Source: a virus. From it: a DNA stretch of 46,411 bases. Position numbers and translations under genes: made by a program. How positions within the stretch are numbered: position 1 is the stretch's first letter; each line of letters begins with the position of its first letter. The notes beneath the pieces are model-generated. The model made no database searches and was not told the origin of the DNA. It was given only the letters and a program-made list of their open reading frames with translations. Positions 16,159-24,277 of this stretch are shown here, piece after piece. The DNA lies in IMG/VR virus record IMGVR_UViG_3300019926_000277, positions 1-46,411 of that record; one strand, written 5' to 3'.

Positions 16159-16364
16159 AGGAACTCGCCCACTCGCAGATGGGCGAGGAAATTTACTCGC
16201 TGCACGACAACGGCCGTAAGCTATTCACCACGGCCCGCGAGTGCACGCCGATTCAGCGGTTCGTCTACGTGTTTGCCAAAAGCGAGCACACCGACGACGT
16301 AGACACCGACCCAGGCGGGATGGACAAAGTCAATCGCTTCAACGACGCGACTGGCAAATTCTGA
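15592..16364 (+). CDS. tail assembly chaperone, -1 frameshift product (gpGT-like)
   Basis: Predicted 257-residue fusion: all 188 codons of the short form, then a slip back of one base at 16155 and 69 more codons to TGA 16362-16364. The extension has a protein-like sequence (E-E-I-Y-S-L-H-D-N-G-R-K-L-F, then C-T-P-I-Q-R-F-V-Y-V-F-A-K-S-E) and no start codon of its own suitably placed near its beginning, which supports expression only by frameshifting. In lambda the equivalent fusion recruits tube subunits while the common N-terminal part holds the tape measure. Confidence 0.75.
16149..16187 (+). promoter_or_regulatory. programmed -1 ribosomal frameshift signal
   Basis: Slippery heptamer G-GGA-AAC (16149-16155) in the correct phase, stop TGA in the zero frame immediately after it, an 8-base spacer (16156-16163), then a perfect 7-bp stem CTCGCCC (16164-16170) / GGGCGAG (16181-16187) with a 10-base loop. 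All canonical parts are present. Confidence 0.8.
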
Positions 16365-16395
16365 CCGCCAATCCTGTAGTGGCTGTAGACGTTCT

Positions 16396-16427
16396 CTTTT
16401 TGCCGTACACGCCACTTGGACTACTAC
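16396..16427 (+). promoter_or_regulatory. late-type promoter for the tape measure operon
   Basis: CTTTTTG (16396-16402) and GACTACTAC (16419-16427), with ATG 16445 following. Spacing is 23 bp rather than the usual 17-18, so the exact TATA is uncertain. Confidence 0.5.
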
Positions 16428-16444
16428 TCACCTGAACGAGTCCT

Positions 16445-18160
16445 ATGGCCGCCATCGAAAATCTCAAGCTACAGGTTACGGCGGACATCGCCAAAGCCGT
16501 AGCAAAGCTCGAAGACCTACAAGAAGAGCTACAGGACGTAGCTGAATCTATCGAGGCGGTCGACGCAGTCGGTGACGAGGGCGTAACGGTTCGCACCCAC
16601 GTCGACGGCGTCACCGACGACCTTGCCCGCATCCGCGCCCAGTTAGCGGCGTTCGAGGCGGGCACACATCTGAACGTTGACAGTAGCGTCGACGCTGCTG
16701 GTGGTGCGTTGCCAGGCCCCAATATCGCTGGCGCGCTCCCAGCACCGCCTGGCTTTACGCCAGACGCCGACCGCGGTGGCGGTGATGGGTTCAACTTTTC
16801 GCGTGTGTTCCGACGCCTCAAAGGAAGTCTAAGTGACACAGTCGAGAGTGTCCGCGACGTGGACATCCGTATGTCGGACCTGCACAACCTGCTGGCAACA
16901 CTCGTCCCGCTGATGGTCGTCTTCATCGGTGCCATCCCCGCCGCCATCACGGCCATCTATGGCCTGGCAGCCGCCGCTGTCACCGCCGCAGGGGCGATGG
17001 CGGCGCTGGCTGGCTTTGGCGCACTCGGTGTGGGCCTGGAAGATGGACAGTTCCAAATGGAAAACCTCAGCGAAGTGGTAGACGAGGTCCGCAACGACTT
17101 TATCGACGCCTTCGCACCCTTGGCCGAGCGGCTGGAGCCGTTGTTCCGTGACGCGATTGACGGTCTCGACCCGTTCTTCCAGGCCATCGCCAACACGGGA
17201 GATGCGCTGATGGAACTCACCGACGAGGCACGCGCCTTCGGGGCCTTTATCATGGACTTCGTGCCTGGCGCGCTCACGGCACTGGCTGGCCTGGTCGAGT
17301 CGTTGTCTCCCGTGCTGGCCGACATCGGCCGTGCGATAAACGAAAACTTTAATACCTTTGTTAGGCAACTCGTCTTCTGGACTAAGCAAGCTGTTCCCGT
17401 CGTTGCTTCACTTGTCCAGACGATTATCAACGCACTGCCGACCATCGTAGACCTCGGCATCCAGTTTGCCGTCGTTGCGAACGCGGTACTGAACGTCGTC
17501 GGGCTGCTTTGGCGGTTGCTGACCATCAACGGCCTTCTCGCCGAAGGGATGGGGCTATTGATTGGTGCGCTCCTCGTCGCAGCCACGGCATTTTCGCTGC
17601 TTAACAAGGTCATATTCGGCTTTGTTGCCAAGGCGATGACATCGGCAATTGCGTCGGTGTATCGCTTTATGGTCGCCTTAGCGACCGCGAGCAGCCAGAT
17701 GACGCTCTTCGGCTCGACCGCGCTGGCAAATGCTATCAGTTCTCTTATCGGCTTTACAGCAAGCATCTTTAGCTCCATCGCTGGTCTGCTTGGGTTCCAG
17801 GTGGCAGCCTGGAAAGCCGCTATCGCGGCAGCAGCGTTCTGGACAGCAGTGACTGTTGGCCTCGCACTCCCACTGCTCGGTATGATTAGCGGCATGGCGG
17901 CAGGCTTTCTCGGACTCTCAGACTCTGTCGACCAGGCGACAAGCTCACTGAAAGAGTTTGACCGCGTATCCAGCCGTACGAGTGGTGGATTCAACCCGTA
18001 CAGCGGCAATCCGCCCGACGAGGGTGCGGCAGCAGCGGGGGTCGTTGGGCGCAACGGCACGGTCATCAACTTCGAGGGCAACGGTGACCCCGACGACGAC
18101 GCCAGCACCGCACGCTACACGTCGTTCCGCCAGGGTCGCACGACGGGAGGCGTAAACTAA
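16445..18160 (+). CDS. tape measure protein
   Basis: 571 residues after the chaperone pair. The N-terminus is a coiled coil (A-K-A-V-A-K-L-E-D-L-Q-E-E-L). Long hydrophobic helices follow: about residues 145-195 (L-A-T-L-V-P-L-M-V-V-F-I-G-A-I), about 330-390, and 455-490. This mix of coiled coil and membrane-like segments is the hallmark of tape measure proteins, which fix tail length and enter the host envelope. At about 1.5 angstrom per residue a tail near 85 nm is expected (inference). The C-terminal about 60 residues are polar and probably docked at the tail tip. Confidence 0.85.
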   Translation: MAAIENLKLQVTADIAKAVAKLEDLQEELQDVAESIEAVDAVGDEGVTVRTHVDGVTDDLARIRAQLAAFEAGTHLNVDSSVDAAGGALPGPNIAGALPAPPGFTPDADRGGGDGFNFSRVFRRLKGSLSDTVESVRDVDIRMSDLHNLLATLVPLMVVFIGAIPAAITAIYGLAAAAVTAAGAMAALAGFGALGVGLEDGQFQMENLSEVVDEVRNDFIDAFAPLAERLEPLFRDAIDGLDPFFQAIANTGDALMELTDEARAFGAFIMDFVPGALTALAGLVESLSPVLADIGRAINENFNTFVRQLVFWTKQAVPVVASLVQTIINALPTIVDLGIQFAVVANAVLNVVGLLWRLLTINGLLAEGMGLLIGALLVAATAFSLLNKVIFGFVAKAMTSAIASVYRFMVALATASSQMTLFGSTALANAISSLIGFTASIFSSIAGLLGFQVAAWKAAIAAAAFWTAVTVGLALPLLGMISGMAAGFLGLSDSVDQATSSLKEFDRVSSRTSGGFNPYSGNPPDEGAAAAGVVGRNGTVINFEGNGDPDDDASTARYTSFRQGRTTGGVN

Positions 18161-18600
18161 TGGCAAGTCTTGTAATTGTAAACGAACTGGGAGAACAGAC
18201 GCAACAAGAGGTTATCAGCCGCGAGTTCCTCGTTGAGGTCGAGGATGGAGCGAACTTCGACCCCGCAGTCACCCAGCGTGTGGAGTACGACCATCGTGGA
18301 CAGACCTCCAGTATCACGACGGTCTGCGGTGAGACAGAGAACCGCCGTGAGAGCGACGAGCAGCCCGACATCACGGCCGAGGGTGTCGTCACACAAAGCC
18401 AGTTGCAGGACCTCAAAGACCTCAAGCGCGGCCAGCAAATAACGGTCATCAGCGACATTCACAGCGGCCAGGTCCTCGTCAAACGCGTGACCATCGAACA
18501 GAGTAGCGACATCGTGAGCTACATCCCCGACGGGTCCGACGAGGAAGAGTTGGCATTTTCGTTCCAGCTACAGCTTGGCCAGCCAGGTGATGAACTGTGA
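18160..18600 (+). CDS. tail/baseplate protein of unknown type
   Basis: 146 residues starting in the stop of the tape measure gene (TAATG). Beta-rich and acidic, with one Cys, patterns F-L-V-E-V-E-D-G, R-G-Q-Q-I-T-V-I-S-D-I and V-L-V-K-R-V-T-I-E-Q, ending in A-F-S-F-Q-L-Q-L-G. Position between tape measure and hub suggests a baseplate initiator or LysM-like adaptor. I do not recognise the family. Confidence 0.5.
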   Translation: MASLVIVNELGEQTQQEVISREFLVEVEDGANFDPAVTQRVEYDHRGQTSSITTVCGETENRRESDEQPDITAEGVVTQSQLQDLKDLKRGQQITVISDIHSGQVLVKRVTIEQSSDIVSYIPDGSDEEELAFSFQLQLGQPGDEL

Positions 18601-20357
18601 CGGAGCTTGACGCGAACTTTAGCGGCACCAGTGGCACGGGCCTGCCCGAAGCCGACCTCGACTTTTCGTGTAAGGACGGTGGCGTCACCAACCCCGAGGT
18701 CGTGGTCGACGTAAAGCAGGATACGCTACCCGACGACCCCGAGGCCGCCGCAGCCGCGCAAATCGGGTTCGACACGCAGGACGAGGCCTGGATACGGATT
18801 CCCGTGACTGGCGTCGAGCAGTGGATTAACAAGGACGGCCCCGCAGACATCACGCGCACCGCGAAGGTGCACTTTCCGTACGAGTGGGGGAACCACACCA
18901 TCCTCCAGTACATCAACGGGTTCAACAGCCAAAACAACCTTGCCGACCAGGCCGACCCCTACGACGAGTGCCGTATCTTCTTTTACGACCACGACATCGA
19001 CCAGTGGGTACAGGCCCACTACGGCTACGTCGGTGGCATCGGCCCCGCGGCCGAGTCGACAGGCGTTGGCAAGTTCTGGGTGTACGACCCTGCCGACCTG
19101 ATGAAGGGCATCCAGGTGTCAAAGTCCTTTACCGAGCCCTCCATCGCCAGCGTCATCGATTTCGCACTCCGCGGCATAGACGACCAGGGCGACATCGTCG
19201 GTCTCGAACGCCGCTCAGTCTTTGACGGCCTGATTGGCCACACCATTCTCGGCGAATCCAACATTCCACAGGCTAAGGAGGAGAACGTCACTGGCCAAGG
19301 CGTTGGTGAGTTGACAAACATAGGTGCGCTGGGCTTCGAGGGCGACGACGTAGTCGAAGACACCTTCGAAAGGGCGTTGGACACCGTTTCCCGCGCCGCG
19401 ACGGAGAGTCAAAAGCGGTTCCAGTTGAACCGCCACAACATGGTCGACGTGATGGACTGGTTCGTAAACCTGCTCGACGGACGCTGGTGGTTCGAGCCTG
19501 GTCCCGAGTCGCCCACACTGGTGGTCGACGCCTCGGCCTACAAGGAGGGGCCCGAAGACGGTGACTTCGACCGACGCTATTTCGTGGACCGCGCTGCCGT
19601 GGACGACTGGTCGGACATCCAGATTCAGCTTCGTAAGCAGGCCTACATCCAACAGGAGTTTGACTTTTCGCAAGACAACCTGCTCGAACAGGCCGAGCAA
19701 ATTGGTGAGACAGTCAACACGGAGTTCAACGGAGAGGAGGTCACCCTCGACTTTAGCGCGAAACAGCTTATCGAGAACGGAGATGTGGAAGCCAACGTCT
19801 TACCGCCGCACAACTACAACATCTTCGCACAGGTCGAGACGCTCAACAATAGCGCACTGGCCGACATCAAGCCGTTCAACACGCTATATCTCTACGGTGA
19901 ATCAACCACGCTCCGCTCGAAGCTGGACAGGTTTCGTGACTCCGCGGCCCCTGGCATGGAGACCGCCGAGTTTCCGTGGGTCAAGGTCACGTACCCGCCA
20001 CTTATCGAGCGGTCTGGCGGCTTCGAATACTCCGCCCAGCCTATCGAGTCCGACAAACTCTTCCTCCAGCAGGCCGAGCAACAGGCGCGCAAGGAGTTTC
20101 GCAAGCACCTTGCCGAACAAACTGAGGGCGAGATTACGCTGCTTGGCGAGCCCTATATCCTCCCGTACGACTACATCGTCAGCCTACCGACCTGCAACGG
20201 GACCTACGAAAACGCCAACGCCAACCCCATCACCTGGGAGGTCAACGGCGTCAAGCACACACGAAAGGCGGGCGAACGACACAAAACCAAGCTGGGCGTC
20301 AGCATGACGCTGGAAGAGTCGCTCATGCGCGTCGAGTCCGAATACAAGGAGGCCTAA
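18597..20357 (+). CDS. baseplate hub protein (gp27/gpD-like)
   Basis: 586 residues from GTG 18597, overlapping the previous stop as GTGA; no suitable ATG is nearby. The N-terminal half has strands with W-I-R-I-P-V-T-G-V-E-Q and a block D-P-Y-D-E-C-R-I-F-F-Y-D then W-V-Q-A-H-Y-G-Y-V-G-G-I, like hub proteins in which the domain begins with an 'a.v.l.G..W...f.G.V' pattern. Residues about 290-315 have D-G-R-W-W-F-E-P-G. Length and place, directly before the spike gene, fit the trimeric hub through which the tube opens. Confidence 0.72.
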   Translation: MTELDANFSGTSGTGLPEADLDFSCKDGGVTNPEVVVDVKQDTLPDDPEAAAAAQIGFDTQDEAWIRIPVTGVEQWINKDGPADITRTAKVHFPYEWGNHTILQYINGFNSQNNLADQADPYDECRIFFYDHDIDQWVQAHYGYVGGIGPAAESTGVGKFWVYDPADLMKGIQVSKSFTEPSIASVIDFALRGIDDQGDIVGLERRSVFDGLIGHTILGESNIPQAKEENVTGQGVGELTNIGALGFEGDDVVEDTFERALDTVSRAATESQKRFQLNRHNMVDVMDWFVNLLDGRWWFEPGPESPTLVVDASAYKEGPEDGDFDRRYFVDRAAVDDWSDIQIQLRKQAYIQQEFDFSQDNLLEQAEQIGETVNTEFNGEEVTLDFSAKQLIENGDVEANVLPPHNYNIFAQVETLNNSALADIKPFNTLYLYGESTTLRSKLDRFRDSAAPGMETAEFPWVKVTYPPLIERSGGFEYSAQPIESDKLFLQQAEQQARKEFRKHLAEQTEGEITLLGEPYILPYDYIVSLPTCNGTYENANANPITWEVNGVKHTRKAGERHKTKLGVSMTLEESLMRVESEYKEA

Positions 20358-20358
20358 G

Positions 20359-20808
20359 ATGGGACGAGGAAACACGACGAACCCTCACGACACTGACCCG
20401 AACCGCGTCCGCAAGCAGACACCGCTGCCCGTCCAGAAGGCACGCGTGGTCGACGCCAGCGGGATGCCCGACGACAACGGCTTCCACACCGTCCGCATCA
20501 AGGTGTACGGCGACGACGCGCCCTACGATGCGCCCGTCATCACGCCGATGCACGGGTCAGTCTGGGTGCCCGAGCCCGACACGGACGTTGCCGTCATCTT
20601 CGCCGAGGCCGATAAGCCGTGGGTCGTAGGCGCCTGGTACGCCGTCGACCGCATCGACAGCGGTGAGGTCGACCTCCCCGACTACGAGCCTGGCGACATC
20701 CGCGTGGGCAACAGCACGGGTGCTCACGTCACGGTCACGAAAGATGGTAATGTACGCATCGAGAGTGCGGACGATGGCGACGTATATATCGACGGAGTGA
20801 AACAATAA
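20359..20808 (+). CDS. baseplate spike (gpV/gp5-like)
   Basis: 149 residues. An OB-fold domain (residues about 25-100) carries V-W-V-P-E-P-D-T-D-V-A-V-I-F-A-E-A-D-K-P then V-V-G-A-W-Y, the classic gpV signature 'vPe.gd.V.V.F..gd...pvvlG.ly'. The C-terminal 45 residues alternate Gly/Asp/Val with V-T-V-T-K-D-G-N-V-R-I-E-S-A-D-D-G-D-V-Y, a short beta-helix for the membrane- or S-layer-piercing tip. There is no lysozyme domain. It follows the hub gene by 1 bp. Confidence 0.85.
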   Translation: MGRGNTTNPHDTDPNRVRKQTPLPVQKARVVDASGMPDDNGFHTVRIKVYGDDAPYDAPVITPMHGSVWVPEPDTDVAVIFAEADKPWVVGAWYAVDRIDSGEVDLPDYEPGDIRVGNSTGAHVTVTKDGNVRIESADDGDVYIDGVKQ

Positions 20809-21140
20809 TGCACCACCCAATCGACCTCCACCTGAACGAAGACCTCGACATCCACCTCGACGGTGGCAACGACCTGGCGACGGTGAGCGACCGCAGGCAA
20901 CTCGAACAGTCGACGGCGCTGGACGTGCTCAACGTCCTCCGAGAGTTTGTCGGCGAGTCCGTCACGGGCCGCACCATCGGCCTGCTCGAAGAGCGCGTGC
21001 GGCAGTCGCTCAACCGCGACGAGCAGTTATCGACCGTCACAAACGTCGCGGTCGAGGAGTATCAGCCCGACAGCGGCCGTGTAACGATGGCAGTCAGCGT
21101 CGTGGAAAACGAGGACTTCGAACTGGACCTCACAGTCTAA
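20808..21140 (+). CDS. baseplate wedge protein (gp25/gpW-like)
   Basis: 110 residues, TAATG overlap with the spike. The fold pattern L-A-T-V-S-D-R-R-Q-L-E-Q-S, then a helix V-L-N-V-L-R-E-F-V-G-E and L-L-E-E-R-V-R-Q-S-L-N-R-D, ending in strands V-T-M-A-V-S-V-V, matches gp25-like wedge proteins, which start sheath polymerisation. The order spike, gp25-like, baseplate J supports it. Confidence 0.78.
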   Translation: MHHPIDLHLNEDLDIHLDGGNDLATVSDRRQLEQSTALDVLNVLREFVGESVTGRTIGLLEERVRQSLNRDEQLSTVTNVAVEEYQPDSGRVTMAVSVVENEDFELDLTV

Positions 21141-21147
21141 CTACTAC
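21139..21147 (+). promoter_or_regulatory. late-type promoter element
   Basis: AACTACTAC overlapping the stop of the previous gene, 23 bp before ATG 21162. The TATA would lie in coding sequence and is not obvious. Confidence 0.35.
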
Positions 21148-21161
21148 ACACATAGCAACTC

Positions 21162-22997
21162 ATGCCCATCGTCAACGGAGACTACAATCAGCTATCGGCG
21201 GCCCAGATTCGGGACGCCCTGGAGGACGAGCTACAGCAGGAGTTCGGCGAGGACATCGACCTCACGCAGTCGTCGGTGTTCTCGACGCTGGCCGAGACGC
21301 TGGCGACCGTCCTTTCGGAAAACCAGGAGCAGAGCCTACAGGACGTGTACGAGGCCGCGTTCCTCGACACGGCCACGGGCGTCGACCTCAACCGCGTCGT
21401 GGAGATTATCGGCATCCAGCGCCGTCCAGCGGTCAACGCGACTGGTGTCCAGCGGTTCTCGGCACCTCAAAAGGTAACCCAGGACTACGTCATCCAGGGC
21501 GGCACGCAGGTCCAGACCGACAGCGAGACGCCTATCATTTTCGAGACCACCGAGACCACCACGCTCGAACTGATTAGCTCGTTCGAGGGCGGCGACCTCT
21601 CGGCGTTTGCGGGCGACACGGGCTCGGGAACGGTCGTGTCGGACAGCAACGCACCAGATGGCTCAAACGCGCTTGAGATGGCCGCCACGGCCGACCAGCA
21701 CATCTACGATACTTCCATCGCGCTCCAGCGAGGAACCACACTGCACGGCTCTGTGCGCCCAGAAAGCGGTGCTGTGGCTGCCCTCACGTTCGGTGTGCAG
21801 CCCGACGACGCGACCGACTACTACCAGTGTGTCGTGGACGAGCCCAGCGACGAGGTGCGTCTGGAGGTCGTCGTAGATGGCAGCGTCGACAGCACCGTCG
21901 ACACCCTCACGAGTGCTGGCCTGACCGCGGGCGAGTACCACGAGCTTGAGTGGGATTGGCAGATTACTGATAACATCGGCGTCACGCTCTATGCGCCCGA
22001 CGGCAGCGAGTTGGGTACGCTGGGCGGTGCGGACGCGACCTACACCTCGGGTGGAGCAGGCTTCAAGAGCCTGGACGGCACCACGACTAAGCGGTTCGAC
22101 TGGTACACCACCAGCGCGGTAAGCGCCAACATCCGCGCGCTGCGGGGCGGCACGCAGGGCAACGTCGGCTCGAACAGCATCACGCGACTGCCGAGCCCGC
22201 CCGTCGGTGTGGACACGACCACCAATCTGTACCCGACAGCCGACCCCACGTACAGTGACACCGACGGCAACGGCTTCATCATCGGCCGCGACGAGGAGTC
22301 GGACGACACCCTCCGCGAGCGGGCCCGTGAGACCGTGACGGGCGGTGGGGCGGGGACGCACGACGCCCTCGTCGCCGCGCTGGTCAACGAGGTCCAGGGC
22401 GTCAGCAGCGTAACGGTCTTCGAGAACAAGACCGACGCCGACAACACGGGCTCGGGCGGCCTGCCCCCGCACTCGTTCGAGGCGGTTGTCTTCGGCGGTG
22501 ACGACGAAGACGTGGCCAAAACTATCTTCGACACGAAGGCTATCACCGCCCGCGACTACGGTGGCGCCAACGGCACGGCCGTGAGCCAGCAGGTCACCAG
22601 CGACGTGAACGACAACACGCGAACCATTACGTGGTCGCGGCCGACCCGTGTGGACGTTGACATGACGCTGGACATCGTCGTCGGCGACTCTTACATCGGC
22701 GACGACGAACTCCGCAACGAGATTGCCCGTTACATCGGCGGCACGCTGGCCAACGGCACCGAAACAGAGGGCCTCGGCGTCGGTGAGGACGTGCGCATCG
22801 ACCAACTGCGCGATATCGTGGTAGGCGACGACACGGGCGTCATCGGCTTCGACCAGTCCGTTGACAGTAACCCCGTCGAGACTACACCGTCGACCACGAC
22901 CGTCAACGGCCTCAACGTGGTCGAGATTGGCGGTACGGAGGTTGCACAGGTCGACGCCAGTGACGCGTCCATTACACTCAACAAGGTCGAACTGTAA
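21162..22997 (+). CDS. baseplate J-like wedge protein with inserted lectin-like domain
   Basis: 611 residues. Residues 1-135 are a typical baseplate J N-terminus (D-A-L-E-D-E-L-Q-Q-E-F-G then V-F-S-T-L-A-E-T-L-A, and A-T-G-V-D-L-N-R-V-V-E-I-I-G-I-x-R). Residues about 320-480 resume with A-L-R-G-G-T-Q-G-N-V-G and E-E-S-D-D-T-L-R-E-R-A-R-E-T, the conserved 'G..END..fR.R' region. Between them, about residues 140-315, is a LamG-like jelly roll (S-F-E-G-G-D-L-S-A-F ... L-E-V-V-V-D-G-S-V-D ... Y-H-E-L-E-W-D-W). The core wedge role is well supported; the insert suggests a surface-exposed binding domain on the baseplate. Confidence 0.85.
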   Translation: MPIVNGDYNQLSAAQIRDALEDELQQEFGEDIDLTQSSVFSTLAETLATVLSENQEQSLQDVYEAAFLDTATGVDLNRVVEIIGIQRRPAVNATGVQRFSAPQKVTQDYVIQGGTQVQTDSETPIIFETTETTTLELISSFEGGDLSAFAGDTGSGTVVSDSNAPDGSNALEMAATADQHIYDTSIALQRGTTLHGSVRPESGAVAALTFGVQPDDATDYYQCVVDEPSDEVRLEVVVDGSVDSTVDTLTSAGLTAGEYHELEWDWQITDNIGVTLYAPDGSELGTLGGADATYTSGGAGFKSLDGTTTKRFDWYTTSAVSANIRALRGGTQGNVGSNSITRLPSPPVGVDTTTNLYPTADPTYSDTDGNGFIIGRDEESDDTLRERARETVTGGGAGTHDALVAALVNEVQGVSSVTVFENKTDADNTGSGGLPPHSFEAVVFGGDDEDVAKTIFDTKAITARDYGGANGTAVSQQVTSDVNDNTRTITWSRPTRVDVDMTLDIVVGDSYIGDDELRNEIARYIGGTLANGTETEGLGVGEDVRIDQLRDIVVGDDTGVIGFDQSVDSNPVETTPSTTTVNGLNVVEIGGTEVAQVDASDASITLNKVEL

Positions 22998-23624
22998 ATG
23001 ACTGACACGTACGACCGCATCGAGGACGACCGCAACATCGGCGAGGCCACCGACGAGTGGCAAAGCGCCATCGACATCGCGCCGCAGTCGAACACGTACC
23101 AGTTGCTGCGGGCGCTGCTCTCCCAGGCCGACCGTATCGACGCCGACCTGGAAGACATCTACAACGACCACCACATCGACAGCGCGGACGGCACGGCGCT
23201 GGACGTGTTCGGGTCGCTGGTCAACATCGACCGCAACACCGACGAGTCCGATAACAAGTTCCGCGCCCGCATCAAGGCGCAGTTCCGTGCCAGCACCATC
23301 GGCACGACCTACGACGAGTACCTCCAGTTTGTGGCCGCGGTGCTCCAGACCAACGTCGGCAACATCGAACTCTCGACCAACTACGACGGTAACCCAGCCA
23401 CGGTCAGTGTCAGTACACAGTCGTCGGTCTACGAGAACATCGACCTGACGCCGACAGAGACGCAGGAAATTCTCGGCTCTGGCGTGCCCGCTGGCCACGA
23501 GGTTAACGCGCTGGAGATTGGCACGTTCCGCCTCAAGCAAGACGGTGAGACCGACACGGCCGAAAACGGGCTCACGAGCGACAGCATCAGTACAGGCGGC
23601 ACGCTCGCCGCCGACCTCACATGA
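22998..23624 (+). CDS. baseplate protein gpI-like
   Basis: 208 residues starting directly after the stop of baseplate J. The N-terminal helices (L-L-R-A-L-L-S-Q-A-D-R-I-D-A-D-L-E-D-I-Y) and T-A-L-D-V-F-G-S-L-V-N-I-D-R, then D-N-K-F-R-A-R-I-K-A-Q-F match the phage tail protein I / DUF2313-type wedge partner ('L..lG..lgv.R...esD..fR.rl'). The C-terminal 80 residues are beta-rich and may anchor fibres. Confidence 0.72.
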   Translation: MTDTYDRIEDDRNIGEATDEWQSAIDIAPQSNTYQLLRALLSQADRIDADLEDIYNDHHIDSADGTALDVFGSLVNIDRNTDESDNKFRARIKAQFRASTIGTTYDEYLQFVAAVLQTNVGNIELSTNYDGNPATVSVSTQSSVYENIDLTPTETQEILGSGVPAGHEVNALEIGTFRLKQDGETDTAENGLTSDSISTGGTLAADLT

Positions 23625-23632
23625 CCTCTCGG

Positions 23633-23650
23633 CCGAATCGACCGATTCGG
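23633..23650 (+). terminator. hairpin after the baseplate operon
   Basis: Inverted repeat CCGAATCG-AC-CGATTCGG (8-bp arms) 8 bp after the stop of the gpI-like gene. No T-run follows; the loop must open by a few bases. It could reduce read-through or act as an RNA processing site. Confidence 0.4.
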
Positions 23651-23688
23651 GTGAGAACTCGACAGACGCTGAGTCCGTCACCCACCAT

Positions 23689-23697
23689 GACTACTAC
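23689..23697 (+). promoter_or_regulatory. late-type promoter element for the fibre genes
   Basis: GACTACTAC 23 bp before ATG 23712. No clear TATA at the usual distance, so it is weaker than the sites at 7986 and 9824. Confidence 0.4.
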
Positions 23698-23711
23698 CAA
23701 TACAGACACCC

Positions 23712-24275
23712 ATGTCCTGGTCCGTTTCTGACCGCTTCCCCTCGTGGGGAGAGACTGGCGAGTCCCCAGGCTCTGGTTTCTTCTACGAGGGCGGCGACCA
23801 GGTGAATGAAAAGCACCTGGACTACCTTTGGAATAGCCTGAAAGGGCTCGAAGACGACGTACAGTCCGCACTCAACGACATCGACAGCAACAGCGACGGT
23901 GTTGTCGACAAGGCAGACGCGGGTGCGGCGGGGTTCGACCTCAACGGAGACCTCGTTGCCGCGGACGGTGAGGTTATTTGGGACGAGTCAGCGAATTACA
24001 TTCCACAGAGTCGCCTTCAGAACGACAGCATCACCGTCAACGGCAATACAGTATCGCTCGGCGGTTCGACCACTGTCAACACGTTTAGCGGAAGCCACAA
24101 CGACCTGAGCAACGTTGCTGCTGGCGACCACCGCAGCGACACGAACATCGTCAACACGGTCGAAGGAGCTGGCACGCTGTCAGTCAACATCAGCGGTGAC
24201 GCCGACACGGTTGACGGGTACGATATTCAGAAAAATGGGAGCGACGGCTCGGGCGTCATTAACTTCAAGACATAA
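23712..24275 (+). CDS. tail fibre protein
   Basis: 187 residues. The N-terminus (F-F-Y-E-G-G-D-Q-V-N-E-K-H-L-D-Y-L-W-N, then D-D-V-Q-S-A-L-N-D-I-D-S) is a short adsorption or attachment helix seen in many fibre proteins. The centre is an Asn/Ser/Asp-rich beta region with S-G-S-H-N-D-L-S-N-V, a motif frequent in phage fibres. The C-terminus has short repeats (D-A-D-T-V-D-G-Y). Length suggests a short fibre or the base to which the next gene product attaches. GC-rich, unlike the next gene. Confidence 0.68.
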   Translation: MSWSVSDRFPSWGETGESPGSGFFYEGGDQVNEKHLDYLWNSLKGLEDDVQSALNDIDSNSDGVVDKADAGAAGFDLNGDLVAADGEVIWDESANYIPQSRLQNDSITVNGNTVSLGGSTTVNTFSGSHNDLSNVAAGDHRSDTNIVNTVEGAGTLSVNISGDADTVDGYDIQKNGSDGSGVINFKT

Positions 24276-24277
24276 TC

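Noticed and set aside
16081-16164. Frame change at the chaperone as a sequencing error
   Set aside because: The presence of an in-phase slippery heptamer, adjacent stop, correct spacer and stem makes a programmed signal much likelier.
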